Below, in pieces: positions 26,806-35,358 of a stretch of 64,000 nucleotides of DNA. This DNA comes from CADEED01 sp020442965. GTDB taxonomy: Bacteria; Pseudomonadota; Gammaproteobacteria; Steroidobacterales; Steroidobacteraceae. The notes under the pieces are model-generated. The model was not told the DNA's origin, did no database searches, and saw only the letters and a list, made by a program, of their open reading frames with translations. Position numbers and translations under genes: made by a program. The DNA is taken from positions 1 through 64,000 of the forward strand of contig JAWLAH010000002.1 of assembly GCA_041395525.1 (NCBI GenBank), in the 5' to 3' direction. The first letter of the stretch is position 1; every line of letters begins with the position of its first letter.

Positions 26806-26845
26806 TTGCCTGAATGATTTAGAACGAGTCTAATTGAGAGTCGTT
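26806..26845 (+). promoter_or_regulatory. Promoter with overlapping inverted-repeat operator, ahead of rubrerythrin
   Basis: A -35-like TTGCCT (26806-26811) is spaced 17 bp from TCTAAT (26829-26834), five of six matches to the -10 consensus. The arms AACGAGTCT (26823-26831) and AGAGTCGTT (26837-26845) form an imperfect 23-bp inverted repeat (8 of 9 pairs) covering the -10. A dimeric regulator binding there would block RNA polymerase. The motif does not match Fur, OxyR or IscR sites as I know them. Confidence 0.5.
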
Positions 26846-26883
26846 CGCAATAACGCACTGCTTCACCTCATCGGAGACCCCAA

Positions 26884-27297
26884 ATGAACCTAAAAGGCAG
26901 CAAAACGGAAAAAAACCTGAAGGACGCCTTCGCTGGCGAATCGCAGGCGAATCGTCGCTATCTCTATTTCGCAGCGAAAGCGGACGTCGAAGGCTTCAAC
27001 GATGTGTCGGCCGTTTTCCGGTCGACGGCGGAAGGCGAAACCGGCCATGCCCATGGCCACCTGGAGTACCTCGAAGCCGTCGGCGATCCGGCGACCGGTC
27101 TGCCGATCGGCCCGACGAAAGACAATCTGAAGGCCGCCATCGCGGGTGAGACGCACGAGTACACCGATATGTACCCGGGCATGTCGAAGGCGGCCCGCGA
27201 AGAGGGCTTCTCCGAGATCGCCGATTGGTTCGAGACGCTGGCGAAGGCCGAGCGCTCGCACGCCAATCGCTTCCAGAAGGCGCTCGACACGCTATAA
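26884..27297 (+). CDS. Rubrerythrin lacking the rubredoxin domain (erythrin)
   Basis: A 137-residue ferritin-like diiron protein; the family reduces peroxide using electrons from a partner. Both ExxH iron motifs are present (ETGH near residue 52 and ERSH near residue 122), along with the AFAGESQANRRYLYFA helix. The C-terminal rubredoxin [Fe(SCys)4] domain of classical rubrerythrin is missing, so an external electron donor is needed; the Fe-S protein encoded downstream is a natural candidate. GGAG lies 7 bp before the ATG at 26884. It is first in a three-gene group with the Fe-S and DUF3501 genes. Confidence 0.92.
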   Translation: MNLKGSKTEKNLKDAFAGESQANRRYLYFAAKADVEGFNDVSAVFRSTAEGETGHAHGHLEYLEAVGDPATGLPIGPTKDNLKAAIAGETHEYTDMYPGMSKAAREEGFSEIADWFETLAKAERSHANRFQKALDTL

Positions 27298-27345
27298 GGC
27301 GTGGTCTGCCGAGAGGCCGCGCTTTGCGCGTACCTTGGCGTGATG

Positions 27346-27372
27346 CCTGGCCGGCACGCCGTGCCGGCCAGG
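27346..27372 (+). repeat. Perfect 12-bp stem hairpin between rubrerythrin and the Fe-S gene
   Basis: CCTGGCCGGCAC (27346-27357) and GTGCCGGCCAGG (27361-27372) form a perfect stem with a GCC loop, 48 bp after the rubrerythrin stop and 29 bp before the next ATG. No T-run follows, so it may be an attenuator or an mRNA 3' stabiliser, letting rubrerythrin exceed its downstream partners. Confidence 0.65.
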
Positions 27373-27401
27373 GCTATCCACTCTAGTTAGGGAGTTGCGC
27401 G

Positions 27402-28763
27402 ATGAGTAGCCCGACGATGGGCGGGCGAGAAGGCAGTCTCGAGGCGCCAACCAGGCATCCGCTCGACTGGAAGAACCCCGAGTTTTATGACGAAGCTGCG
27501 CTCGACAAAGAACTCGAGCGAGTATTCGACATCTGTCATGGCTGCCGACGCTGTTTTAGCCTGTGCAACTCGTTCCCGACCCTGTTCGACCTGGTAGACG
27601 CGTCATCCACCGGCGAGGTGGACGGGGTCGCGAAGTCCGCGTACTGGGATGTGGTCGATCATTGTTATCTCTGCGACATGTGCTTCATGACCAAGTGCCC
27701 GTACGTGCCGCCACATCCGTGGAACGTCGACTTCCCGCATTTGATGCTCCGTGCGAAGGCGGTCAAAGAGAAGCAGGGCGGGCACCGTTTTCGCGACAAG
27801 TTATTGTCTAACACGCGCGGCGTCGGCAACATCGCCGGTATTCCCGTGGTCGCCGAGATCGTCAACGCCGTCAATCATTCGAGTATCGGTCGCAAGCTGC
27901 TCGACGTAACGCTGGGCGTCGACGTAACGGCGCCCATTCCTAACTACTACTCCGATACCGGAACCAATCGCGCCAAGCGCGCGTCGGGCCGCGCAATGGC
28001 CGTTCGCCCGACCGACGAGACGCGTGGCAAGGTGGCCCTGTTCGTCACTTGTTATGGCCATCGCAACGAGCCGCAGTTGCCGGAAGACCTGGCGGTGGTG
28101 TTCGAGCACAACGGTATACCCGTGAAAGTCGTTGGCAAGGAGAAATGCTGCGGCATGCCGAAGCTCGAGTTGGGTGATCTCGAGACGGTCGAGCAGTACA
28201 AGAATTTCAACATCCCGATTTTGAAGTCACTGGTGGACGATGGCTACGATATCGTGGCGCCGATTCCGTCCTGCGTGCTGATGTTCAAGCAGGAACTACC
28301 GCTGCTGTTCCCTGATGATGCGGATGTCCAGGCGATCAGGGCACGCATCTTCGATCCGTTCGAGTATTTGATGCTCAGGCACAAGGCCGGCGAATTGCGC
28401 ACTGACTTCAAGCAAAGCCTCGGCAAGGTGAGCTACCACGTGCCGTGCCATCTGCGCGTACAGAATATCGGGCTCAAGACCCGCGATTTCATGAAGCTTG
28501 TCCCGGGCACCACGATCGATGTCATTGAAAGGTGCTCGGGCCACAACGGCACTTACGCCGTGAAGAAGGAGTACCGCGCGGCGTCGGTAAAGATTGGCCG
28601 GCCGGTGATGACCAAGGTGCAACAAGCCAAGCCTGACCACTATTCAAGCGATTGCCCGATGGCTGGCCACCAGATCGAGAGCGGCATGGAATTGTCGGAC
28701 GGCGGCTTGCCGCCAGGACCTGAACATCCGCTCAGTCTCATGCGAAAGGCGTACGGACTATGA
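27402..28763 (+). CDS. Heterodisulfide reductase-related Fe-S protein (two 4Fe-4S sites plus two CCG domains)
   Basis: A 453-residue soluble Fe-S oxidoreductase related to GlpC/HdrD-type electron carriers. C45, C48, C51 and C55 make a standard CxxCxxCxxxC cluster. C88, C91, C94 and C99 make a second with an unusual four-residue last gap (CDMCFMTKCP). The C-terminal half has two cysteine-rich (CCG) domains: CYGHRNEP paired with KCCGMP, and CHLRVQNIG paired with RCSGHNG, where the second CCG is replaced by CSG. There are no membrane segments. Its last four bases overlap the DUF3501 gene (ATGA). Likely the electron carrier for the rubrerythrin; the actual donor and acceptor are unknown. Confidence 0.85.
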   Translation: MSSPTMGGREGSLEAPTRHPLDWKNPEFYDEAALDKELERVFDICHGCRRCFSLCNSFPTLFDLVDASSTGEVDGVAKSAYWDVVDHCYLCDMCFMTKCPYVPPHPWNVDFPHLMLRAKAVKEKQGGHRFRDKLLSNTRGVGNIAGIPVVAEIVNAVNHSSIGRKLLDVTLGVDVTAPIPNYYSDTGTNRAKRASGRAMAVRPTDETRGKVALFVTCYGHRNEPQLPEDLAVVFEHNGIPVKVVGKEKCCGMPKLELGDLETVEQYKNFNIPILKSLVDDGYDIVAPIPSCVLMFKQELPLLFPDDADVQAIRARIFDPFEYLMLRHKAGELRTDFKQSLGKVSYHVPCHLRVQNIGLKTRDFMKLVPGTTIDVIERCSGHNGTYAVKKEYRAASVKIGRPVMTKVQQAKPDHYSSDCPMAGHQIESGMELSDGGLPPGPEHPLSLMRKAYGL

Positions 28764-29344
28764 ACAAACTGGGAGTTGAAGATCTCTTGTCACTCGAGAA
28801 GTATGCGCGCGAGCGGCCGCAATTCAGATCACGTGTGATGGCCCACAAGCGCAATCGACAGTTGGCGGTGGGTCCTAACTGCACATGGCTATTCGAAGAC
28901 CGGCTTACGATTCAATACCAGGTGCAGGAAATGCTTCGCGTCGAGCGAATTTTTGAGCGCGAGGGGATCATCGAAGAATTGTTGTCGTACAACCCGCTGA
29001 TCCCGGACGGCCGCAATTGGAAAGTTACGTTTCTGCTCGAGTTCCCCGACCCGGCAGAGCGACAAAGGCAGTTGGAGCGCCTGAAGGGCATTGAGGATCG
29101 TTGCTGGGTGCGCGTGCAGGCACATGAGCCGGTATACGCGATCGCTGATGAAGATCTCGATCGTGAGAACGAGACCAAGACGTCAGCCGTTCATTTTCTT
29201 CGCTTTGAGTTGTCTGACGAGATGGTCGCGAGTTTGCGCAATGGTGCGGCGTTGGCGGCCGGTATCGATCATGGGGCGTATCGGCACAGTGTCGAGCCGT
29301 TGGCGGATGCGACGCGGGAAGCATTGTTAGTCGATCTGGATTGA
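28760..29344 (+). CDS. DUF3501 family protein
   Basis: A 194-residue protein of a family without known function. No cysteine motif or membrane segment stands out; it has one cysteine near residue 34 and one near residue 115, and the N-terminal segment LLSLEKYARERPQFRSRVMAHK is the recognisable family start. It overlaps the Fe-S gene by 4 bp. The same rubrerythrin/Fe-S/DUF3501 association occurs, to my knowledge, in other proteobacteria, which suggests a shared role in peroxide or iron handling. That role is inference only. Confidence 0.8.
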   Translation: MNKLGVEDLLSLEKYARERPQFRSRVMAHKRNRQLAVGPNCTWLFEDRLTIQYQVQEMLRVERIFEREGIIEELLSYNPLIPDGRNWKVTFLLEFPDPAERQRQLERLKGIEDRCWVRVQAHEPVYAIADEDLDRENETKTSAVHFLRFELSDEMVASLRNGAALAAGIDHGAYRHSVEPLADATREALLVDLD

Positions 29345-29461
29345 TATGTCGCTGTTTGGGTTGAACGCCCACCAGAAAGCGGGCGCATGAGACGAAGATC
29401 GCGGGCCGATGGCAGCGCAACTACCAGCGTTGCCCGTGTCGCGGCGGGCGACGGTACGTAG

Positions 29462-29854
29462 TCAGGCTGGTGGAACGCGTTTCTCCCGTCGTGACAGCAT
29501 CCAGGCGTACAGCAGATTGGCGACGCCGATCGCGGCGGGGATCAGGCCGAACAATGCGACGTTTTCGCCAGCAACCCTTGCGAGTGCAAAGTACAGCACG
29601 ACGCCAATCAGCGTGAGCATGATGCCGTTGCGCATCGCACCGGCGGCGGTGGGGCCTTCCTCCCGGCCGAGCAACCCGGCAGGAATCTCAGGCATCGGCA
29701 GCCCCCGCTCCAGCGCGGCCATGCGCTCCTTATGTACTTGCTCGAGAGCCTGCTGCTTGCGGCGATAGCCGAGCCAGGTGCCGAGCATCCCCGCCGAAAC
29801 GCCGAATATGATGGCAACGATGGGGATCATCACTGCAATAACGTCTTCATTCAT
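29462..29854 (-). CDS. Small membrane protein, DUF6249-like
   Basis: A 130-residue inner-membrane protein of unknown function. It has one N-terminal helix (about 7-28), a charged cytoplasmic segment with QQALEQVHKERMAALERG that resembles the DUF6249 signature, a MPEIPAG turn, and two C-terminal helices (about 73-90 and 96-115). The ATG at 29854 (MNEDVIAVMIPIV) is the only start giving a sensible membrane topology. It is divergent from an ECF sigma factor gene across 58 bp; genes of this family often flank sigma factors, which suggests co-regulation. Confidence 0.75.
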   Translation of the reverse strand: MNEDVIAVMIPIVAIIFGVSAGMLGTWLGYRRKQQALEQVHKERMAALERGLPMPEIPAGLLGREEGPTAAGAMRNGIMLTLIGVVLYFALARVAGENVALFGLIPAAIGVANLLYAWMLSRREKRVPPA

Positions 29855-29912
29855 TGTCCGAGCTCCGTAGTGCCACAATGGCGCTCTTGATACGCGCCAG
29901 GAGCGTATTGGG

Positions 29913-30575
29913 TTGCAACCGGATTCCAGTCTGAAGAGTATCAAGGGCGTGGAACAGGCGTGCGCTGCACAAGTTGATGCTTCCGTGCCGCGGGGTGGCG
30001 CTGCACCCCGACGCATGGCAGCGCCCGCAGCCGCGGTCGCCGCCTCACGGCAGCGCGACGCCGATCTCGTTGCCGCGTGGCAACAGCGCGACTACGGCAG
30101 GGTGCTCGAGGGCCTGATGCAGCGGTATCGGCAGAAGGTCGTGAATCTCAGCATGTCGATCGTGCGCGAACCGGCACTTGCCGAGGACATGGCGCAGTTG
30201 GCGTTCATGAAGACCTGGCGAGCGCTGCCGACTTTCGATGGTCGGGCGTCGCTCTCGACCTGGCTGTACACGATCGTCCGCAATACCTGTCTGTCAGAGT
30301 TGCGCGGCCGCGGCCGAACGGTGTCGATCGACGATGAGGCGGCCGAATCGATCGTGTGGAAGGACGAACGCGACCTCGCTCGAGAGGCACAAGTGGAACT
30401 CGATGCGGCAACCTTGCTGGACGAGCTGGCGGAGCCCGCGCGCACGGTGGTGGTGTTGTTCTATCTCGAAGATCGAAGTTGTGAGGAAGTCGGTCAGATG
30501 CTGGGTATGCCTGCTGGAACGGTCAAGTCGTTGCTGTTTCGGGCGCGCAAACAACTGGCCGCACGAGCGGGTTAG
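29913..30575 (+). CDS. ECF-type RNA polymerase sigma factor
   Basis: An alternative sigma factor of about 220 residues. Region 2 spans about 65-135 (RYRQKVVNLSMSIV, AEDMAQLAFMKTWRALPTF) and region 4 spans about 155-215, ending with the helix-turn-helix EEVGQMLGMPAGTVKSLLFRARKQL. The TTG at 29913 has AGGAG nine bases upstream and is the best-supported start; the first ATG is at 30015 and would still leave both domains. The Ala-rich N-terminal extension is unusual. Gene partners are a probable anti-sigma protein 12 bp downstream and the divergent DUF6249-like gene. The inducing stress is unknown. Confidence 0.88.
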   Translation: MQPDSSLKSIKGVEQACAAQVDASVPRGGAAPRRMAAPAAAVAASRQRDADLVAAWQQRDYGRVLEGLMQRYRQKVVNLSMSIVREPALAEDMAQLAFMKTWRALPTFDGRASLSTWLYTIVRNTCLSELRGRGRTVSIDDEAAESIVWKDERDLAREAQVELDAATLLDELAEPARTVVVLFYLEDRSCEEVGQMLGMPAGTVKSLLFRARKQLAARAG

Positions 30576-30587
30576 GCGGAGAGAGTC

Positions 30588-30998
30588 ATGGAATCAATTG
30601 ATCGCATGGATGAGCCAACAGGTAGCGATAGCGCGGCTGACGAGGCGCGTTGGCGGGCAGAACATGCAGCACTCGATGCGTCGCTAACGCGCATGATCCG
30701 AGCGCCGCAGGTTGAGCAGGCGTTCGACGCGGCGGTTTGGCGGCGCATACACGCGGACGATGAGCGCATGGTGCGCGTCGCGGACACCGAGATGCGATCG
30801 GCGAGCGATCGATTCGCAATCTGGCTCGCGGCTCTCAACTTGACTGGCTGTGCGGTGGCCGGAATCGGCGCAGTACTGGCTGTTGCACCGAGCGTCCACG
30901 CGCCGAACTCGTTGTCATGGACGGTTGCTGCGCTGGCACTCGGACTTGGCGCATGGCAGTTGCCGCCCTTGAGGGATTTGGCGCGCCGGTTCTTTTGA
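30588..30998 (+). CDS. Membrane protein, possible anti-sigma factor
   Basis: A 136-residue protein with an acidic/charged N-terminal half (about 1-80), two hydrophobic helices (about 83-103 and 106-124) and a basic end. There is no zinc HxxxCxxC motif, so if it is an anti-sigma factor it is not the ZAS type. Position 12 bp downstream of the sigma gene, GGAGAG ribosome binding site and topology are the reasons for the proposal. No clear family is recognised. Confidence 0.6.
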   Translation: MESIDRMDEPTGSDSAADEARWRAEHAALDASLTRMIRAPQVEQAFDAAVWRRIHADDERMVRVADTEMRSASDRFAIWLAALNLTGCAVAGIGAVLAVAPSVHAPNSLSWTVAALALGLGAWQLPPLRDLARRFF

Positions 30999-31058
30999 CC
31001 GCCAGCGCGGCGGTAGCCGATACCGGAACGCGTCTGGCGTGCCAACCCGCGCCGCGAT

Positions 31059-31067
31059 TGCTACACT
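31059..31067 (+). promoter_or_regulatory. Possible extended -10 promoter for parE
   Basis: TGC followed by TACACT (31062-31067) has the TGn extended -10 layout, about 64 bp before the parE ATG. No convincing -35 is seen, which extended -10 promoters tolerate. Confidence 0.3.
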
Positions 31068-31130
31068 CCGCCTCGCCCGCGCGTTCTGACAGACCCGCGG
31101 TCCATCGCTTGTAGTTATTCTCGAGGGCGG

Positions 31131-33023
31131 ATGAACCAGTCCTATACCGCATCTGACATTGAAGTACTGTCGGGTCTCGACCCCGTGCGTCGCCGCCCAG
31201 GGATGTATACCGACACCACGCGCCCCAATCATCTGGCGCACGAGGTCATCGATAACTCGGTCGATGAGGCGCTCGCGGGTCACTGCAAACAGATTGACGT
31301 TACGCTGCACAAGGACGGCTCGCTGACGGTGGCCGACGACGGCCGCGGCATGCCAGTGGATATCCATCCGAAGGAAAAACTCACGGGTGTCGAGTTGATC
31401 CTGACGAAGTTGCACGCGGGCGGTAAGTTCTCGGACAAGACGTACCAGTTCTCGGGCGGCTTGCACGGCGTCGGTGTGTCCGTCGTCAATGCGCTGTCGA
31501 CGCACCTCGAATGCTGGATCAAGCGCGGCGGCAAGGAATACAACATCAGTTTCAAGGATGGCAACCGCGCTTCGAAGCTGGAAGTCACTGGCACGGTTGG
31601 TCAGCGCAACAGCGGCACAACGATTCAATTTTGGCCTGACAAGAAGTTCTTCGACAGCGAGAAGTTCTCGGTGCCGCAACTGAAGCACGTCCTCAAGGCC
31701 AAGGCGGTACTGTGCCCCGGCCTGAAGATCACTTTTGCCAACGAAGCGACGCAAGAGAAAGAGGAATGGTTCTTCACCGGCGATCTCGGCGCGTATCTGC
31801 GCGACGAGCTCGGTAAAGAAGAGTCGCTGCCAGCCGAGCCGATTCTGGGCAAGCGCGATGGCAAGGACGACGCGGTCGACTATGCGCTGACCTGGGCGCC
31901 AAATATCGATCGTGCCTTCGGCGAGAGCTACGTCAATCTGATTCCAACCGTTGAAGGTGGCACCCATGTCAATGGTCTGCGTGCCGGCGTAGCAGGAGCG
32001 GTGCGCGAGTTTTGTGAGTTTCGCAATCTCGTGCCGCGCGGCCTCAAGCTGACGGCCGAAGACGTGTTCGACAAGGTTTGTTACGTGTTGTCGATCAAGA
32101 TTCGCGAGCCGCAATTCGCCGGACAGATGAAAGAGCGGCTTGCGTCACGCGACGCCGCGTCGGTGGTCGAAGGCTTTGTGCACGACTCGCTGTCGCTGTG
32201 GTTGAACCAACACCCGGACGCTGGCGAGCGCATCGCGCAATTCGCGATCGAGAACGCGCAGGATCGAATTCGCACCGCGCAGAAGGTCGTGCGTAAACGC
32301 GTGACCGCCGGCCCCGCATTGCCCGGCAAGTTGGCCGATTGCACCTGCGATGAGCCGCGCCGGTCGGAATTGTTTCTGGTCGAGGGCGATTCGGCCGGTG
32401 GGTCGGCCAAGCAAGCGCGCGACAAGGATTATCAGGCGATCATGCCGCTACGTGGCAAGATCCTGAATACCTGGGAAGTTAGCGCAGGTGATATCGTGAG
32501 CTCGCAGGAGGTGCACGATATTTCGGTCGCGCTGGGCGTCGACCCTGGTGCCGCCAACATTGCGAACCTGCGTTACCACAAGATTTGTATCTTGGCCGAC
32601 GCCGATTCGGACGGGCAGCACATCGCGACCCTGTTATGCGCGTTGTTCCTGCGGCACTTTCGGCCACTGGTGACGAGCGGTCACGTGTTCGTCGCGATGC
32701 CACCACTTTTTCGTATCGATGCCGGTAAAGAGGTTTTCTACGCGCTCGATGAGTCGGAGCGCAACGCGATTCTCAAGCGACTGGACGACGAAAAGGTGCG
32801 CAGCAAGACGGTGGTCACGCGCTTCAAGGGGTTAGGTGAGATGAATCCGTCACAATTGCGCGAGACCACGATGGATCCGCGCACGCGCCGATTGGTGCAA
32901 CTAACCATCGCGGCGAAGGACGACACAGACAATTTGATGGATATGCTGCTCGCCAAGAAGCGCGCCGCCGATCGGCGCAGCTGGCTGGAAGAGAAGGGTA
33001 ACCTCGCCCAGGTGCAGCTATGA
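31131..33023 (+). CDS. parE: DNA topoisomerase IV subunit B
   Basis: The ATPase subunit of topoisomerase IV, which decatenates chromosomes with ParC. The 630 residues comprise the GHKL ATPase domain (ATP-binding DNSVDEALAGH, DDGRGMP, GGLHGVGVSVVNALS), the transducer domain, and the TOPRIM domain with EGDSAGGSA, PLRGKILN and DADSDG. The length and lack of an insertion in TOPRIM fit ParE rather than gammaproteobacterial GyrB. GAGGG lies just before the ATG. parC follows after 39 bp. Confidence 0.95.
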   Translation: MNQSYTASDIEVLSGLDPVRRRPGMYTDTTRPNHLAHEVIDNSVDEALAGHCKQIDVTLHKDGSLTVADDGRGMPVDIHPKEKLTGVELILTKLHAGGKFSDKTYQFSGGLHGVGVSVVNALSTHLECWIKRGGKEYNISFKDGNRASKLEVTGTVGQRNSGTTIQFWPDKKFFDSEKFSVPQLKHVLKAKAVLCPGLKITFANEATQEKEEWFFTGDLGAYLRDELGKEESLPAEPILGKRDGKDDAVDYALTWAPNIDRAFGESYVNLIPTVEGGTHVNGLRAGVAGAVREFCEFRNLVPRGLKLTAEDVFDKVCYVLSIKIREPQFAGQMKERLASRDAASVVEGFVHDSLSLWLNQHPDAGERIAQFAIENAQDRIRTAQKVVRKRVTAGPALPGKLADCTCDEPRRSELFLVEGDSAGGSAKQARDKDYQAIMPLRGKILNTWEVSAGDIVSSQEVHDISVALGVDPGAANIANLRYHKICILADADSDGQHIATLLCALFLRHFRPLVTSGHVFVAMPPLFRIDAGKEVFYALDESERNAILKRLDDEKVRSKTVVTRFKGLGEMNPSQLRETTMDPRTRRLVQLTIAAKDDTDNLMDMLLAKKRAADRRSWLEEKGNLAQVQL

Positions 33024-33062
33024 CGCTGGCAAGTCCTGGCGCGGCAGAGGCACGCTAGCGAC

Positions 33063-35300
33063 ATGCAAGACGAAATGAATTTTGAGGGCGTCGAGAAGCA
33101 AGCTCTGCGTACCTTTACCGAGAAGGCGTACCTCGATTATTCGATGTACGTGATTTTGGATCGCGCCCTGCCGTCACTGTCCGATGGTCTGAAACCGGTG
33201 CAGCGCCGTATCGTGTATGCGATGAGCGAATTGGGTCTGTCGGCGGTTTCCAAGCACAAGAAATCGGCGCGCACGGTGGGCGACGTGCTCGGCAAGTTCC
33301 ATCCGCACGGCGATTCGGCCTGTTACGAGGCGATGGTGCTGATGGCACAACCGTTCTCGTATCGCTATCCGCTGGTCGACGGGCAGGGTAACTGGGGCTC
33401 GGCAGACGATCCCAAGAGCTTCGCCGCGATGCGCTACACGGAATCGAAGCTGACGCGCTATGCGGAGGTATTGTTAGGCGAGCTGTCCGACGGCACGGTC
33501 GATTGGCAACCGAATTTCGACGGCACGCTCGAGGAGCCGATGTTTCTGCCGGCGCGTTTGCCCAATCTGCTATTGAACGGCACATCCGGGATCGCCGTCG
33601 GCATGGCGACCGACGTACCACCGCACAATCTGCGCGAGATCGTGCAGGCCTGTCTGCACCTGCTCGACGATCCCGAGGCCCAGACTCGCACCCTGATGAA
33701 GTACGTCAAGGGGCCGGACCTGCCGACCGGTGGTGAAATCATCACGCCGCGCTCGGACCTCCTCGCTATCTACAATACGGGCAACGGTAGTTACAGAGCC
33801 CGCGCTACCTACAGCGTCGACGACGGTAACGTCGTGATCGACCAGTTGCCGTATCAGGTGTCGGGCAACAAGGTACTTGAGCAGATCGCGCAGCAGATGC
33901 GCGACAAGAAATTGCCGATGGTGGAGGACCTGCGGGACGAGTCGGATCACGAAAATCCCACTCGACTCGTCATCGAGCCCAAGAAGAAGACCGATATCGA
34001 TCAACTGATGGCGCACCTATTTGCGACCACGGATCTTGAGCGTAACTACCGCGTCAATATCAATGTGATCGGCCTCGATGGTCGGCCGCGTGTGATGGGG
34101 CTGCGCGAGCTGCTGACCGAGTGGTTGCAGTTTCGCACGCAGACAGTTACTCGACGCCTGGAGTACCGCCTCGCCAAGCTCGACAAGCGGCTGCATATAC
34201 TCGATGGCTTGTTGATCGCGTATCTCAATCTCGACGAGGTGATCCGCATCATCCGCCGCGAAGACGAGCCGAAGCCCGTCTTGGTGCGGCGTTTCAAGCT
34301 CACGGAAGAGCAGGCCGAGGCGATCCTCGAGACCAAGCTGCGTCACCTCGCCAAGCTCGAGGAAATGAAGATTCGCGAAGAGCAGAAGAAGCTCGCCGCG
34401 GAGCGCGATGAAATCCAGGGAATTCTGCGGTCGAAAGCCAGGCTCAAGAAGCTGATCGCGTCGGAGCTCGAAGCGGACGCGGCCAGGCACGGCGACGATC
34501 GTCGCTCCAGACTTGTCGAGCGTGAAGCTGCGCAGGCGATCGACGCAACCGAGCTGATCGCCAATGAGCCCGCCACGGTGGTCGTGTCGACCGGTGGCTA
34601 CGTCCGCTCGGCCAAGGGCCACGAGATCGATCCGCGCGCGCTGCAATACAAGACGGGCGACGCCTACCAGCATTCGGCGCGCGGTCGCAGTGTGCAAAAC
34701 GCGGTGTTTGTCGATTCAACCGGCCGTGCATACAGCCTGATCGCACACACATTGCCCTCGGCGCGTGGCTTGGGTGATCCGCTGTCGTCGCGTGTCGATC
34801 CTCCGGATGGCGCCCGGTGGCGCGGCGTCATGATGGGCGAACCCGAGGACTTGTGGTTGGTAGCGACGGACGCTGGTTACGGCTTCACCGTTCGCTTGAA
34901 GGAAACATATACGCGCAACAGGGCGGGTAAAGTGCTGCTCAAGGTGCCGGACGGCGCGCTTGTCTTGCCACCTGCACCTGTCACCGACGAGAAGGCGCTA
35001 GTAGCCGTTTGTTCGAAAGACGGCAAGCTGTTAGTGTTTCCGGTCAAAGATGTGCCGGAGCTGGCGCGCGGCAAAGGTAACAAGCTATTCGATATCCCAG
35101 CGAAGAAATTTGCGGCGCGTGCCGACTATCTCACTGGCATGACTGTGGTCGCGCCAGACAAATCGCTAGTCGTGCGTTCGGGCGAGCGCAAGATGACGAT
35201 CGCGTGGAAGGACCTCAAGGCCTATCGTGGTGCGCGAGCGCAGCGCGGGTCGGTGTTGCCGCGCGGCTGGCGGTCAGTCGAGCTGCTCGAAGTGGATTGA
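33063..35300 (+). CDS. parC: DNA topoisomerase IV subunit A
   Basis: The DNA-breaking subunit of topoisomerase IV, 745 residues. The catalytic tyrosine is Y125 in AAMRYTESKL. The quinolone-resistance region reads HPHGDSACYEAM with S85 and E89 (equivalent to E. coli S80 and E84), the susceptible form. The C-terminal part (about 500-745) is a beta-pinwheel DNA-wrapping domain of degenerate blades (TGGYVRSAKG, VCSKDGKLLVFPV). It converges on the CDP-alcohol phosphotransferase gene. Confidence 0.95.
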   Translation: MQDEMNFEGVEKQALRTFTEKAYLDYSMYVILDRALPSLSDGLKPVQRRIVYAMSELGLSAVSKHKKSARTVGDVLGKFHPHGDSACYEAMVLMAQPFSYRYPLVDGQGNWGSADDPKSFAAMRYTESKLTRYAEVLLGELSDGTVDWQPNFDGTLEEPMFLPARLPNLLLNGTSGIAVGMATDVPPHNLREIVQACLHLLDDPEAQTRTLMKYVKGPDLPTGGEIITPRSDLLAIYNTGNGSYRARATYSVDDGNVVIDQLPYQVSGNKVLEQIAQQMRDKKLPMVEDLRDESDHENPTRLVIEPKKKTDIDQLMAHLFATTDLERNYRVNINVIGLDGRPRVMGLRELLTEWLQFRTQTVTRRLEYRLAKLDKRLHILDGLLIAYLNLDEVIRIIRREDEPKPVLVRRFKLTEEQAEAILETKLRHLAKLEEMKIREEQKKLAAERDEIQGILRSKARLKKLIASELEADAARHGDDRRSRLVEREAAQAIDATELIANEPATVVVSTGGYVRSAKGHEIDPRALQYKTGDAYQHSARGRSVQNAVFVDSTGRAYSLIAHTLPSARGLGDPLSSRVDPPDGARWRGVMMGEPEDLWLVATDAGYGFTVRLKETYTRNRAGKVLLKVPDGALVLPPAPVTDEKALVAVCSKDGKLLVFPVKDVPELARGKGNKLFDIPAKKFAARADYLTGMTVVAPDKSLVVRSGERKMTIAWKDLKAYRGARAQRGSVLPRGWRSVELLEVD

Positions 35301-35358
35301 CTCCGGGGAAAAGCCGCGATCAAACATGCCTTCACCAAAGGAGTCGGCTCGAGCAGCG

